NCBI GenBank assembly: GCA_022457155.1
Contig: JAJGOT010000496.1
Location: forward strand, 124,001-188,000
Source of the DNA: Cladopsammia gracilis
Taxonomy: Eukaryota; Cnidaria; Anthozoa; Scleractinia; Dendrophylliidae
Direction of reading: 5' to 3'
Length of the DNA: 64,000 bases
The position numbers were made by a program, and so were the translations under genes. Below the pieces are notes generated by a model. It made no database searches. It was not told where the DNA came from and was given only the letters and a program-made list of their open reading frames with translations. Within the stretch, counting starts at the first letter, position 1. Each line of letters starts with the position of its first letter. Of the stretch, positions 1-11,075 are shown in pieces.

Positions 1-769
1 CGTCATTGCCGTATTTTAAGGATACATTACTTTGTTTTCCAAAAATAAGTGGATCAAGATATCAACAAAACCTCCCAGTAACTCATTGGACAAAATGCCT
101 TTCTGTCTGACCTACTGACTTCGTAGCTGAACAACTATTCGACACTACATGCAACTCACAAAATGACATGTACATGTACATGTCCAAGACCTTGTCTAGG
201 TGCATGTGTATTAAAGTGAAGGATTTTGAACGAAATCAACATAAGAAATCTTGATTATTATTTTGGGGAAGCAAAATTAAATTCAAACGGTTCAATTAAA
301 ATGATAAAAGAGCAATCTAAAAGTGACTAAACGCAGTCAAAACAACTCGCTTGAGTGAGTGTATCATTTAATTATTGCGCCATATTAATAACTTTTGAGG
401 TTTCTATATTTTCATTATCTCATCATTTTACTTACAGTATTTCTCACCTCACGAAAGTGAATTCATGAAGTCAAAACAACCCGCTGCTAACGTGTTAGTA
501 TAGCCAAATTAATATTCGATAATAACTCTTGAAGTTTCAGTCTTTCAGATATGATGACTAACTAGTTGCTAGTATTACAAACAAAACAAAGCCTCTTGTC
601 CCAAGGGGATGAAAGAGGGGGTGTCTCTTGGACCCGGCCTTTCTTTTAAACTTGGTAGGGATGCCAACCTTTTTGGTGGCACAGAATACTACAGCCGAGT
701 CCAGAAAAATAATACCGCAAAAGATTCCGAATGTTCCGAAAATTAAGGTTTAAAAAGTCCAGGCGCATC
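1..769. repeat. Segmental repeat unit A, copy 1 (left-truncated)
   Basis: This is the first of three copies of a ~1-kb unit. It begins at the window edge and is near-identical to 831 onward and 3889 onward. It ends abruptly after the AAGTCCAGGCG motif, where copy 2 starts with its own left part. It contains an ACATGTACATGT-type palindrome near 165-182. The short open frame that recurs in these copies (1458-1670 and 4523-4735) has no recognisable domain and is shortened in this copy, so I do not call a gene. Confidence 0.85.
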
Positions 770-1827
770 TTGCTGAGATAATTGTGTCGTGTCAGCCGAT
801 CACGTTGTACTTTTATCTTCTCTTGGCATACGTCATTGCCGTATTTTAAGGATACATTACTTTGTTTTCCAAAAATAAGTGGATCAAGATATCAACAAAA
901 CCTCCCAGTAACTCATTGGACAAAATGCCTTTCTGTCTGACCTACTGACTTCGTAGCTGAACAACTATTCGACACTACATGCAACTCACAAAATGACATG
1001 TACATGTACATGTCCAAGACCTTGTCTAGGTGCATGTGTATTAAAGTGAAGGATTTTGAACGAAATCAACATAAGAAATCTTGATTATTATTTTGGGGAA
1101 GCAAAATTAAATTCAAACGGTTCAATTAAAATGATAAAAGAGCAATCTAAAAGTGACTAAACGCAGTCAAAACAACTCGCTTGAGTGAGTGTATCATTTA
1201 ATTATTGCGCCATATTAATAACTTTTGAGGTTTCTATATTTTCATTATCTCATCATTTTACTTACAGTATTTCTCACCTCACGAAAGTGAATTCATGAAG
1301 TCAAAACAACCCGCTGCTAACGTGTTAGTATAGCCAAATTAATATTCGATAATAACTCTTGAGATTTCAGTCTTTCAGATATTATGACTAACTGGTTGTT
1401 AGTATTACAAACAAAACAAAGCCTCTTGTCCCAAGGGGATAAAAGAGGGGGTGTCTTTTGGACCCGGCCTTTCTTTTAATTTTGGTAGGGATGCCAACCT
1501 TTTTGGTGGCACAGAATACTACAGCCGAGTCCAGAAAAATAATACCGCAAAAGATTCCGAATGTTTTGAAAAGTCGAAAATTAAGGTTTAAAACGTCCAG
1601 GCGTTATGAAAATGACATTAAGAAAGCCATTAACACGTCCTGTAAAAAGGAGTCGACGGCACAGATTTGAGAATTACATACATTCGTTATTACTTTTTGT
1701 CAGTGGCATAGGCCGTGTTATCAATTCAACGTGTCATCTCCAGTGTAGTCATTTATAGCGTGTAACAGATCAATGAATTGTTTCGTTTCGTATTCACGTG
1801 TTGGGTGATAGGAGCCTTTCATTTTAA
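770..1827. repeat. Segmental repeat unit A, copy 2
   Basis: This is a full-length copy of unit A, directly after copy 1. It carries the part missing from copy 1, including GAGTCGACGGCACAG and the GGTGATAGGAGCC end. It stops at a TTTTAA where repeat unit C is inserted. In the sister copy at 3826-4887 the same point runs straight into unit B, so the A-B junction is ancestral and unit C is an insertion. Confidence 0.85.
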
Positions 1828-2726
1828 CAAGAGGCTCCTAGCAGCCTTTCCTCATGCGCATGCGTAAGAAAATTTTATGATATATTTGAAACATGATAAG
1901 AAGATGTCCGACATGGCGAAGAGTACTCCTTTCATTCAATCATCGTTCCTGCAAACCACGTTGTTTACTATTGATTGTTTTGGAAATGAAGGCTGTACCA
2001 CAATGAAGCCAGTGATTCTTCTAAGTCTTATATATACCAAACGTTAACATAGTAATGTATGTAGGGTTGTAGGAGATGCTGTCGTGACACGTAAGTAACG
2101 CTCTTTTACCGGAAGTGACAGTAGCCGGAAGTCACTAAACAGGAAGTGTAAATGACGAAGACATGAACCGGAAGTGCACAATTTAAAATATCCGTGCATA
2201 AATTTGCATGCAAAATCGTGACACAAAAAATAAAAATAACAAGAGGCTGCAAGCAGCCTATACTCATGCGCATGCGTAAGAAAGTTTTATGATATATATT
2301 AAGCATGATAACAAGATGTCCGACATGGATAAGAGTTACTCCTTTCATTCAGTCATCGTTCCTGCAAACCGCGTTGTTTACTATTGATTGTTTTGGAAAT
2401 GAAGGCTGTACCACAATGAAGCCAGTGATTCTTCTAAGTCCTATATATACCAAACGTTAACATTAGTAACGTAAGTAGTGTTGTAGGAGACGCTGTCGTG
2501 ACACTTAAGTAACGTTGCTTTACCGGAAGTGAGAGTAGCCGGAAGATAAGATAAGAAGATGTCCGACATGGAAACAGGAAGTGTAAATGGCAAAGCTATG
2601 AACCGGAAGTGTACAATTTAAAATATGCTTGCATAAATTTGCATGCAAAATCGTGACACAAAAAATAAAAAATAATAACAAGAAAAACGGAGCCCAAACC
2701 TTACCTCATGCCGCTTCGTGCATGAG
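1828..2726. mobile_element. Unit C insertion (two tandem copies), TAA-flanked
   Basis: Two tandem copies of a ~410-450 bp sequence, each opening with CAAGAGGCT-type sequence and a short hairpin (AGGCTGC/GCAGCCT in the second copy) followed by ATGCGCATGCG. The pair is flanked by TAA at 1825-1827 and 2727-2729. The uninterrupted junction survives near 4884-4892, which contains a single TAA, so this is an insertion with a 3-bp duplication. No coding sequence and no terminal inverted repeats are visible; the class is unknown. A related copy lies at 5563-6351. Confidence 0.7.
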
Positions 2727-3240
2727 TAATTAACACTGACAAGCGAACTACATTAAGCTTAAAAGGGGGTTACCCTTCTAAAAACGTCCTTAAAGTTTGA
2801 AAAACTGATAACGTTGCACATTCCACATATTGACCTTTGCCGATCCGTAAGCCAGAATGCTTATTCCAGCTACTTTTGATTTCTCGCATTATACTTTCAC
2901 AAACTTGAGCGCATACTTCAAGTTACTATTTAGTGGACGGATATAACAAATTGATCAAATTCAGTCATTGCAAAGGTAATCGATTAATCGATACCATTCG
3001 AAATCATTCAATCATAATCGATCATTAATTCATCCATCAGCTGAATCAATCCTTCAGTAATTCTAGATCAAGCACAAAGTATCGATTTCTTTTGATTACA
3101 GGAAATTGTGAGAAGGTTCGACATGACGAGAAAACAATAGTGCCAAAATACTATCGATCACTACACGGTTTGAATAACAAGGTATGAAAAATTCTAATCA
3201 ATGAATCCTTTCAGCTTGCTTTATAACATTTGTTGATGGT
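2727..3240. repeat. Segmental repeat unit B, copy 1
   Basis: This sequence is repeated at 4888-5390 with point differences. It includes AAAAGGGGGTTACCC, two ATCGATT motifs and GTGAGAAGGTTCG. It was originally contiguous with unit A, as copy 3 of A still shows. No gene is recognisable. Confidence 0.8.
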
Positions 3241-3825
3241 TAACTAGGTGCCCTCGTTGTCTGAAGTGTCCGTTAAGTCTGTATAGTTAACCGACTTTTC
3301 GAATACACACGGAATTTTTCTTTGTTCAGAACAGCGAGAAGTAATCAAAATTTCGATATTCAGAACAATTGGGATAATTTGAGATAAGTTTTCTGGTATA
3401 AAAATAATCAAACTTCAAACTTAAGTTCTGAGCCATGGTTTGATCAAGTGCACAGCTTTCTGCTGAGCTGACAACCTGTAAAAGATAGCCGCTGTACAGG
3501 GAAGAGGAGGGATCGCTTTGCACATGCTAGGAGAAGATGGCTTTTAAAATAGAAGGTAGATTACATGCTACTTTTGATTTGCTTACGTAGAACGTTTTAC
3601 GCCTAACAGGATTCAGTTGTAGGAAATATCGGAGGTACTGCCCAAAATATAGAAGTTTTATGGGATCCTGTTACGAAACAAATATAGGAATCAAAATAGC
3701 ATATATGAAGTTCTAGACCGTTTATAACTAAAGATATGAATTACGCTTACCTATTTGGTCAATACCGAACACAGTCAAGAAACAAAGTGTAATTAACAGC
3801 AAACCGAGGCCCAAACGTGAATGCA
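3241..3825. other. Unique spacer, no gene seen
   Basis: AT-rich sequence between duplicated units. The only open frame of note (3326-3523, - strand, 65 codons) has no recognisable domain. I see no RNA gene or element ends. Confidence 0.6.
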
Positions 3826-4887
3826 TCTCGCTGAGATAATTGTGTCGCATCAGCCGATCACGTTGTACTTTTATCTTCTCTTGGCATACGTCATTGCCGT
3901 ATTTTAAGGATACATTACTTTGTTTTCCAAAAATAAGTGGATCAAGATATCAACAAAACCTCCCAGTAACTCATTGTTCAAAATGTCTTTCTGTCTGACC
4001 TACTGACTTCGTAGCTGAACAACTATTCGACACTACATGCAACTCACAAAATGACATGTACATGTACATGTCCAAGACCTTGTCTAGGTGCATGTGTATT
4101 AAAGTGAAGGATTTTGAACGAAATCAAGGTAAGAAATCTTGATTATTATTTTGGGAAAGCAAAATTAAATTCAAACAGTGCAATTAAAATGATAAAAGAG
4201 CAATTTAAAAGTGACTAAACGCAGTCAAAACAACTCGCTTGAGTGAGTGTATCATTTAATTATTGCGCCATATTAATAACTCTAGAGGTTTCTATATTTT
4301 CATTATCTCATCATTTTACTTACAGTATTTCTCATAATAGCCTTCACGAAAGTGAATTCATGAAGTCAAAACAACCCGCTGCTAAAGTGTTAGTATAGCC
4401 AAATTAATATTCGATAATAACTCTTGCGGTTTCAGTCTTTCAGATATTATGACTAACTAGTTGCTAGTATTACAAACAAAACAAAGCCTCTTGTCCCAAG
4501 GGGATGAAAGAGGGGGTGTCTCTTGGATCCGGCCTTTCTTTTAAACTTGGTAGGGATGCCAACCTGTTTGGTGGCACAGAATACTACAGCCGAGTCCAGA
4601 AAAATAATACCGCAAAATATTCCGAATGTTTTGAAAAGTCGAAAATTAAGGTTTAAAAAGTCCAGGCGTTATGAAAATAACATTAAGAAAGCCATTTACA
4701 CGTCCTGTAAAAAGGAGTCGACGGCACAGATTTGAGAATTACATACATTCGTTATTACTTTTTGTCAGTGGCATAGGCCGTGTTATCAATTCAAAGTGCC
4801 ATCTCCAGTATAGTCAATTTATAGGGTGTAACAGATCAATTGTTTCGTTTCGTATTCACGTGTTGGGTGATAGGAGCCTTTCATTTT
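3826..4887. repeat. Segmental repeat unit A, copy 3
   Basis: Third copy of unit A. It opens with the GCTGAGATAATTGTGTCG motif also seen at 773-790 and runs without interruption into unit B at TTTTAATTAACACTG. It therefore preserves the pre-insertion structure of the A-B junction and serves as the internal control for the unit C insertion in copy 2. Confidence 0.85.
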
Positions 4888-5390
4888 AATTAACACTGAC
4901 AAGCGAAGTACATTAAGCGTAAAAGGGGGTTACCCTTCTAAAAACGTCCTTAAAGTTTGAAAAACTGATAACGTTGCACATTCCACATATTGACCTTTGC
5001 CGATCCGTAAGCCAAAATGCTTATTCCACCTACTTTTGATTTCTCGCATTATACTTGCACAAACTTTAATGCATACTTCGTCACTATTTAGTGGACGGAT
5101 GTAACAAATTGATCAAATTCAGTTATTGCAAAGGTGATCGATTAATCGATACCATTCGAAATTATTCAATCATAATCGATCTTCAATTCATCCATCAGCT
5201 GAATCAATCCTTCAGTAATTGTAGATGTAGCACCAAGTGTCGATTTTATTTTACTCAGTACGAAATTGTGAGAAGGTTCGGTATGACGCGAAAACAATGG
5301 TTCCATAATTCCATCGATCACTACACTGCTTGAATAACAGGGTTTGAAAAAATACTTATCAATGAATCCTTTTGGTATGCTTTTAAATTT
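4888..5390. repeat. Segmental repeat unit B, copy 2
   Basis: Sister copy of 2727-3240, directly contiguous with unit A. Short open frames on both strands are not conserved between the two copies, which argues against coding. Confidence 0.8.
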
Positions 5391-5562
5391 GGGATAATTA
5401 GGGTAACTCTTCAAAGAAAAAACTATTATCAGGATGAACCGACTGCCGTGTCAGAGCACTTTGCTCTCACCAGACACTCCATTACCTGCCTCCAAATCAT
5501 CCCATTAGAACTCATTAATTCTAATAGAGACATGATCCGTAAAGCGAGAGAATCATATTTAA

Positions 5563-6351
5563 CAAGAGGCTGCAAGCAGCCTATACGCATGCGCATGCGT
5601 AAGAAAGTTTTGTGATATATTTAAAACATGATAAGAAGATATCCGACATGGAGAATAGTTACTCCTTTCATTTAGTCATCGCAGTTTCGGCAAACCACGT
5701 TGTTTACTGTTGAATGTTTTGTCAATGAAGGCTGTACCACAATGAAGCAAGTGATTCTTCTAAGTCTTATATATATACCTAACGTGAACATTAGTAATGT
5801 AAATAGGGTTGTAGGACACTGTCGTCACACTTAAAGACGAAGTTCCGGTATAAAAGGAGCCTGGCCTGGCCATTCTCACCTCCAGTCGTCAATCAACCAC
5901 TGAAGCATAAACAACTGACCAATAACATGCGTCATTACTAAAACCATTGCTAACACAATTTCGAAAAACTTTATGAAAGCTGTATCAGAAGTCTTTATGA
6001 ACTTCTATTTCTTTTTCAGCTTAGGTAAAATCTTGGTTTTAGCAGATTTTTAAAGCAAATTATGTTCAAAGGACGTGCAAGTTAACCACGTTTTGTGACT
6101 GAAAGACGCCTAAATTTGCATTTTCACACCCAAAAGGTGTGAAATGGGGAGGAGCTAAGCCTGTTATACCGGAACTTCGTGTTTAAGTAACGTTGTTTTA
6201 CCGGAGGTGAGAGTAGCTGGAAGTCACTAAACAGGAAGTGTACAATTTAAAATATGCGTGCATAAATTTGCATGCAAAATCAAGCCACAAAAAATGAAAA
6301 TAACAAGAAAAACGGAGCCGAAACCTTACCTCATGCCGCTTCGAGCATGAG
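5563..6351. mobile_element. Unit C, third copy, carrying a nested TTAA MITE
   Basis: Third copy of the CAAGAGGCTGC...GCATGAG repeat, again flanked by TAA (5560-5562 and 6352-6354). It matches the second copy at its end (AAAAACGGAGCC, CTCATGCCGCTTCG) but is interrupted by a 348-bp inverted-repeat element at 5835-6182. Confidence 0.75.
5835..6182. mobile_element. MITE with TTAA duplication (piggyBac-like)
   Basis: Terminal inverted repeats of ~50 bp, imperfect in their inner part: CGAAGTTCCGGTATA at the left, matched by TATACCGGAACTTCG at the right. Flanked by TTAA at 5831-5834 and 6183-6186. The homologous copy at 2481-2540 reads GACACTTAAGTAACG with a single TTAA, which is the empty site. 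TTAA targets are characteristic of piggyBac elements. There is no coding capacity, so it is non-autonomous. Confidence 0.85.
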
Positions 6352-6539
6352 TAATTACTATAGCCAATACACTTGAACCTAATGGCATGAACAGAAGCGA
6401 CGAAATTTAATCTCCCACATATTTATTGTAATAATTTTTACTATCCGTTTCTAGTTTTCAATCGTTACTTGTTTATTAGCCTATCATGTGTCAGCATTTT
6501 ATCGTAGCCCTTTTTAAATATTGTAATCGTTTGTTTCGA

Positions 6540-6760
6540 TCCATCTTCACTTTATTTAGCTTTCTTAGTCCCTGAAGAAGGTTAGTTTGGTTGAAAAGGT
6601 TGAAGGTTGAAGGTTGGTTCCAATTACGGAACTTAATATTGCGAACGGGTCATTGTGCAATCTATTTACGACTGCATTCTTGTAGCCGTTCTTAGTTTGC
6701 CACAAGCTACACCGCGCTGACGAGCCCCAACAGGGCGAAACAGCTGTCCGCGGTTCCTAT
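6540..6760 (+). mobile_element. Penelope-like element relic (end region)
   Basis: Non-coding stretch containing CCTGAAGAAGG, repeated GGTTGAAGG motifs and, at its end, a hammerhead ribozyme core. Hammerhead motifs are known in the long terminal repeats of Penelope-like retroelements of many animals, including cnidarians; the assignment rests on that association because no reverse transcriptase remains. The boundaries are approximate. Confidence 0.5.
6711..6754 (+). ncRNA. Hammerhead ribozyme (type I, minimal stem III)
   Basis: All conserved core parts are present in order. Stem I: ACCGCG (6711-6716) pairs with CGCGGT (6749-6754). Core: CTGACGA (6717-6723). Stem II: GCCC/GGGC closes a CAACA loop (6724-6736). 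Then GAAA (6737-6740). Stem III is the self-complementary ACAG/CTGT (6740-6747) with no loop. The cleavage site follows the TC at 6747-6748. A loop-less 4-bp stem III is typical of retroelement hammerheads, thought to act as dimers. Self-cleavage is inferred, not shown. Confidence 0.85.
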
Positions 6761-6762
6761 CC

Positions 6763-6795
6763 TGCTTTACATTGCTTTACATTGCTTTACATTGA
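6763..6795. repeat. Short tandem repeat, ~3 x 10 bp (ATTGCTTTAC)
   Basis: Three consecutive 10-bp units directly downstream of the hammerhead motif; probably part of the same element. Confidence 0.8.
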
Positions 6796-7564
6796 GGAAA
6801 TTATCACAGGTTTACACTTCTGAAGCGAGGCTTGGGGGTGAAATAAGCTAGTCTGACGTGACGTAAACATGCATTAGGGCTATTCATCGGTAGTTTCTCG
6901 TGGTCGTAAACTAAACTACAGCTACAATCTAAACATCTTGTTATCTTCCAAGGCAATTTTCGGGCAATTTCGCAAACTGACCGAAAACGTTACCTTCGGA
7001 TAACCTCCGGATAAACGTCGGACATTTTCGGAACATCTTCGGTAAATTGCCGGAAGTCTTTGGTCAACTTCGGAGAAATTCAGAAGTTAATTAATCACAA
7101 AGTTTTAAATAGCATTTTTACAATATCCAATAATTTTTGGAAAAGTGTGGGAAATCTTCGAAAGACCTTCAATGGTACCAAAGTAACAAAAGGCATGGGA
7201 TAAAATAGCTTAAAGGCTTTTGTATATACTGAGAAAAATCAAGTCACTCACGAACGAGATATTTCACGGTATACCACTTGAAACCATTGCATAACTAGTA
7301 TAAATCAATTAATGATATCGAATATCGAGGAAGCGTTGCTCTACCAAATAAATGGGACTTTCTTATAAACATGTTTTAAAAAGGCTTAAAGCTTTTTGCA
7401 AAGTATACTTCTTAAGTACTTATCCTTGCCGTGACCATCCGTTCTTTCAGTTACTGCTAAGGACGTACTGTAAGGCACTCTCGTAAAAGGTAAATAATCA
7501 GTAAATAGGTCTTTCTCTCTTCTTTTTTTATACCGCATGCTGTGTAATGATATAAAATTTACAG
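6796..7564. other. Intergenic, degenerate repeat only
   Basis: No gene visible. 6950-7090 is dense in CGGAA/TTCGG words (for example ACGTCGGACATTTTCGG), suggesting an old internally repetitive element. The rest is AT-rich with nothing recognisable. Confidence 0.5.
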
Positions 7565-7985
7565 TTTAATCTTTAATCTTTAATCTTTAATCTTTAATCA
7601 TTATTTATACACGGTAAAAATCATCAGGTACAATAAATTCCTATACAATGACTAACATACTAAAACCTTAAAATCCTAATCTTAACATTAAATATTAACT
7701 TACAACAATATGCCACGTAAAAACCTGATTTCCATGAAGGCCGTGTTTAAAAATTATAATAGAGAAGGCGTTTAAATTCACTTAACGAACAAGACAATCT
7801 AATGTTACAGAGTAAGCTGTTCCAAGCGGTTGCCCCACTGTAACTGAAACTATTTTTCATGTAGTTAGTTCTTGGAAAGGCGACAACAAGTTTGTTTACC
7901 GAGTTCCTCAAAGAATAGTTGTCAAAGTGTTTGTCATTTTTACTTTTAGGTGAAGCTGTTTCTGAATTTTGACGTTGAGCAAAGT
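7565..7985 (-). mobile_element. 5'-truncated non-LTR retrotransposon tail (CR1/jockey-type)
   Basis: On the - strand an open frame ending at 7747 encodes the C-terminal motif typical of LINE reverse transcriptases: SLRNS, PRTNYMKNSFSYSGATAWNSL, then a stop after LLYYNF. It is followed by a ~150-bp 3' UTR and ends in a (ATTAAAG)n microsatellite (7565-7599), the usual 3' terminus of CR1/L2-like LINEs. Everything upstream of this domain is missing, so the copy is dead on arrival. Its truncated end lies against a GPCR remnant. Confidence 0.8.
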
Positions 7986-8487
7986 ACTTGGTTCGAGAAG
8001 ACATCAATTGGACTGCTTACATTCAACGCTTGTGTGAATCCAGTATTATACAGCATTCAGATGGGAGATTTCCTGACCACTTGCGCGATACGCTACCTTG
8101 TAAGAAAAAGAAAAGACTTATCCCTGTGTCACTACAAGTCACAGGAATATCAGAGGTCACAAAACCGTCTCTGAAACAGGAACACCTGCAGGTGAAGATA
8201 AAATAGCAACTAGCTTGAAAACCGAAAGATAATATTGGCAGATTTCTAGGGTTACAACACATGTAAAAAGAAACTCCACTACAGAGAATAGCGAAGTCAC
8301 ACGAGATGCAAAGCATTTGGCAAGAAGTCTGCAGGCACACAAAGCAAATGTAACTGAACGTGACTTGGAAAATAATGGAATTTGAGGAGGAACCGAAGAA
8401 ACATTACAAAAAGCTGTGAACAGCGAAACTGTGAAGAAACGCGCTTCCGTCACATACACCTCTGTACGAGTCAAGAACGGCTTTTGA
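7983..8487 (+). pseudogene. Class A (rhodopsin-like) GPCR remnant: TM7 and cytoplasmic tail
   Basis: The frame reads STWFEKTSIGLLTFNACVNP then VLYSI, a seventh transmembrane helix with an NPxxY motif (NPVLY, codons 8037-8051), followed by the basic helix-8 region IRYLVRKRK and a hydrophilic tail. The frame stops at 8172-8174. Further coding-like sequence resumes in other frames (HVKRNSTTENSEV, then SVTYTSVRVKNGF and a stop at 8485-8487), with an in-frame stop near 8382. Helices 1-6 are absent and a LINE tail lies directly upstream. Either the LINE cut the gene, or this is a last exon whose upstream exons are outside the window. Frame breaks favour a pseudogene. The receptor subtype cannot be told. 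Confidence 0.65.
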
Positions 8488-8876
8488 TAAATTAGTCAAT
8501 AGCGTACATGTACTACAACAGTTTCAGAAAGAGCAGGGTCCTTATATAGCCAAACTTTAGTGCTAACGGGAACGGTGACATTTTATTCAAGTTAACATAT
8601 GTTTGAGGTGACCGAACACAGTTTGCGCGCGCTTACAGTCTTCATTTTTAGATGCGTCGGGTAACTAACCTGCCATCCGGTCCAATTTTAGCAGCGCTTA
8701 GAGGTTTACCAAATGAAACGAGAATAGTGCATGGTCGCAGGTTATCGGGAAGTGCGCGCAAGGGTTGAAGGAAAACAAAAACATGGCACCGAATAAAGAC
8801 TATTTCAAAAAAAGAGTGGTGGCCTGGGGCGAGTGGCCGCGTATTTAGCTATGGAACCTTTTATTTCAATCACGAA
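8488..8876. other. No gene seen
   Basis: Sequence downstream of the GPCR remnant with no recognisable coding or RNA features. Confidence 0.5.
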
Positions 8877-9035
8877 ATAGCCCAATTTCGTTATATTAAA
8901 ATTCAACTTGAAACAAAAGACATCACTACCAGACTTAGGGGAGTGATAGTAAGGAACTATATGGTTTATTCCCCTAAGCCTCGTAGTGATGTCTTTTGTT
9001 TGAAAATGAATTTTAATATATCGAAATTGGGCTAT
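8877..9035. mobile_element. Foldback MITE hairpin (~65-bp arms)
   Basis: Left arm starts ATAGCCCAATTTCG and includes AAAAGACATCACTAC. The right arm is its reverse complement with few mismatches, ending CGAAATTGGGCTAT. The loop is ~25 bp. No coding capacity. Confidence 0.85.
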
Positions 9036-9794
9036 TGAGAGCAGTTTCACCGAATTTGCCAAAAAACACTGAGCGACACATCGCAAGGTTTGGCGCCTTT
9101 TTCATCCCACAGTCCAGAGCGCAGTCACTTATTTTTAAAATGGTCTTCAACGATAATTTTATTTTTGTCGAAAAGAGTTGTTTTTCATCTTAAAGCACAC
9201 AGTCTGTTTTATTTGAAAAGGTTTCGTACATCAGCATGTAAAAGAAATCCAGTCGATAGAAGATGGCAGGAAAATACTTACTTTTGAAATTCAGCAAAAT
9301 CCAAGATGAATCCAAGATGGCGGATACTACCTGATGAGGCTGAGTTTTATCAGCGAAATTAATTACGGTTTTTTTTTTACAAACACGTACGTATATTTTT
9401 ACGAACAGATATATTTTTTAACATTGTGCGTTAGAAGAGTACAGGACGGAGTATGTCCAAAAACTACAGAAATCTTTCTAACTCTTTTATCGTTTCGACG
9501 AGAGAACTTTCCGAAACATATCGTTTTTTTCTTTTCCCTTAATCGCGCCTTAATAAAAAGCTCCCATGAGCCAACTCGTGAATATGGAATGCTCTTATTA
9601 TACTGAGTGGATGGCGGACCGGGAGTCATTTTTAAAAGTTTAAATAAAGCAAAGTTTGTTTTCAACACGATGAAAACATCTTAGTGTGACATAAATATGC
9701 ATTGTATGAAACGAGACAACTGGATGACGTAAAATGCGTTACATCTGTTGTGACCTTCGATTTATGCTTAGTGACGGAAACGATGCACACTGAC
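9036..9794. other. No gene seen
   Basis: Short open frames on both strands lack domains. Contains CCAAGATGGCGGATAC at ~9312, a word that recurs at 17266-17306 and 28572. Confidence 0.5.
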
Positions 9795-9914
9795 ACGCTT
9801 ATTATATTTGTAAACGGAATACGCTTATTTGTAAACTGCAAATGGAATTAAAATGGTAGATTTAATTCCTTTTGCAATTTACGAATAGGCGTATTCAGTT
9901 TACAAATAAGCGTA
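9795..9914. mobile_element. Foldback MITE hairpin (~55-bp arms)
   Basis: The arms contain CGCTTAT, TTTGTAAACGGAATACGC and GGAATTAAA, mirrored as TTTAATTCC and TTTACAAATAAGCGTA with a few mismatches. No coding capacity. Confidence 0.8.
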
Positions 9915-10444
9915 TGGGTTCCCTATGATTGGTCTAAGCATTTCATTGTTTCACAGAGCAGTCAAATAACTACTGCTGGGGACCAGAGGTTCTCTTGCAG
10001 CACGCTTTCGTGAGAAGTCGGGACAGGCTTTTTTCGCCGCGGAAATATAAGACACATCAGACATGTAATATCAGAAAGATGAGAGCGCGAGAAAAGCCTC
10101 TGAAACCTAGGGTATCAAAGAATTGACGAGTAAACAAATTTAAAACATTACGTCACCCAATTTTCAATACGCATTTGTGTCACGCCAAGACATATTGTTC
10201 GTTTTAGAAACAAAATTTGGTTGATGGCCCCGAGCCCAAGAACTTCCTGGTGGGCTACAACATTTGCTGTGCTGTAGCGTTTACCGAAGTCTTGAAAAAT
10301 CCATTTGAAGTCTGCAGATCGGTTTTAATTTTCCATACTGAGTTTGAAGTCAAATAATTGATGAGTAAACTGATTTAAATCATCTAGTTATCTCAGCTCT
10401 TATTCCAAACAATGCGCGAAACTTCACAAATTTAACAACGACAT
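9915..10444. other. No gene seen
   Basis: AT-rich intergenic sequence. Two similar stretches (around 10255 and 10440, sharing CATTTGC.GTGCTGTAGC) suggest a small duplicated repeat. Confidence 0.45.
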
Positions 10445-11075
10445 TTGCCGTGCTGTAGCTTTTTTCTAAGTAGCCTTAATCAATGTTCAACCACGGAATT
10501 TCCTAGAAACGTTTACTGCCAATCGAGAGAGCGAGTGAGTGAGCGTTCGAGTGACATCTTTACCCAAATGCTACCACCTCGTTTACTACCTTCGCTTATT
10601 CACGAGCTTAAAATGGTAGATAGACTTGAAATACAAAGAAAAGCCTTTTCTGGAATTGGAGCAAAATTATGGAATTTGATACCATGCTTTCTGAGAGAAC
10701 CACCAAAGAGTTCATTCAAAAACAAAATTAAGAATATACTTTTGACTATACTTAAAGAAGCAGATTCCTATATTAATATATTATATTGACGAGATTATCT
10801 CTAAAGTTAAATCAAAAAGTAATTAATTAATATTTTCACAATTCTCTTTCTTTTATTTCGATCACTTGTTTTTCCTCTTTGTTTCTTCTTTTTTCTATTG
10901 TTTGATCCTTTCTTTTTATTTTAACAAATTAGTGTGTGTAGCGATTTCTAATCATGTAATTAATTTCACTGGCCTGCCAAGATTAGCTTTTGCTACCTGC
11001 AGGCCAGTATTATAAATTCTATAATCAGACTAACTAATAAAGATTTTTGTTGTTGTTTGTTGTTGTTGTTGTTGG
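10445..11075 (+). mobile_element. 5'-truncated LINE tail with (GTT)n 3' end
   Basis: An open frame ending at 10789 encodes the C-terminal signature of a LINE reverse transcriptase: KAFSGIGAKLWNLIPCFLRE, then SSFKNKIKNILL and a stop after YINILY. A ~200-bp 3' UTR follows, with a CTGCAGGCCAG motif, AATAAAG at 11036 and a (GTT)n run to 11075. The order ORF end, UTR, microsatellite is that of a + strand retroposed copy that lost its 5' part. The first ~15 codons of the open frame are probably not element sequence. Confidence 0.8.

Noticed and set aside
1458..4889. Repeated 70-codon frame MDPAFLL.LVGMPT in the A units
   Set aside because: Conserved only because the DNA is duplicated; the frame is disrupted in copy 1 and no domain is recognised.
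9331..9358. Second hammerhead-like core: CTGATGA, stem GCTGA/TCAGC, GAAA
   Set aside because: Core and stem II are present, but no sequence nearby can form stems I and III with a cleavage triplet; probably chance.
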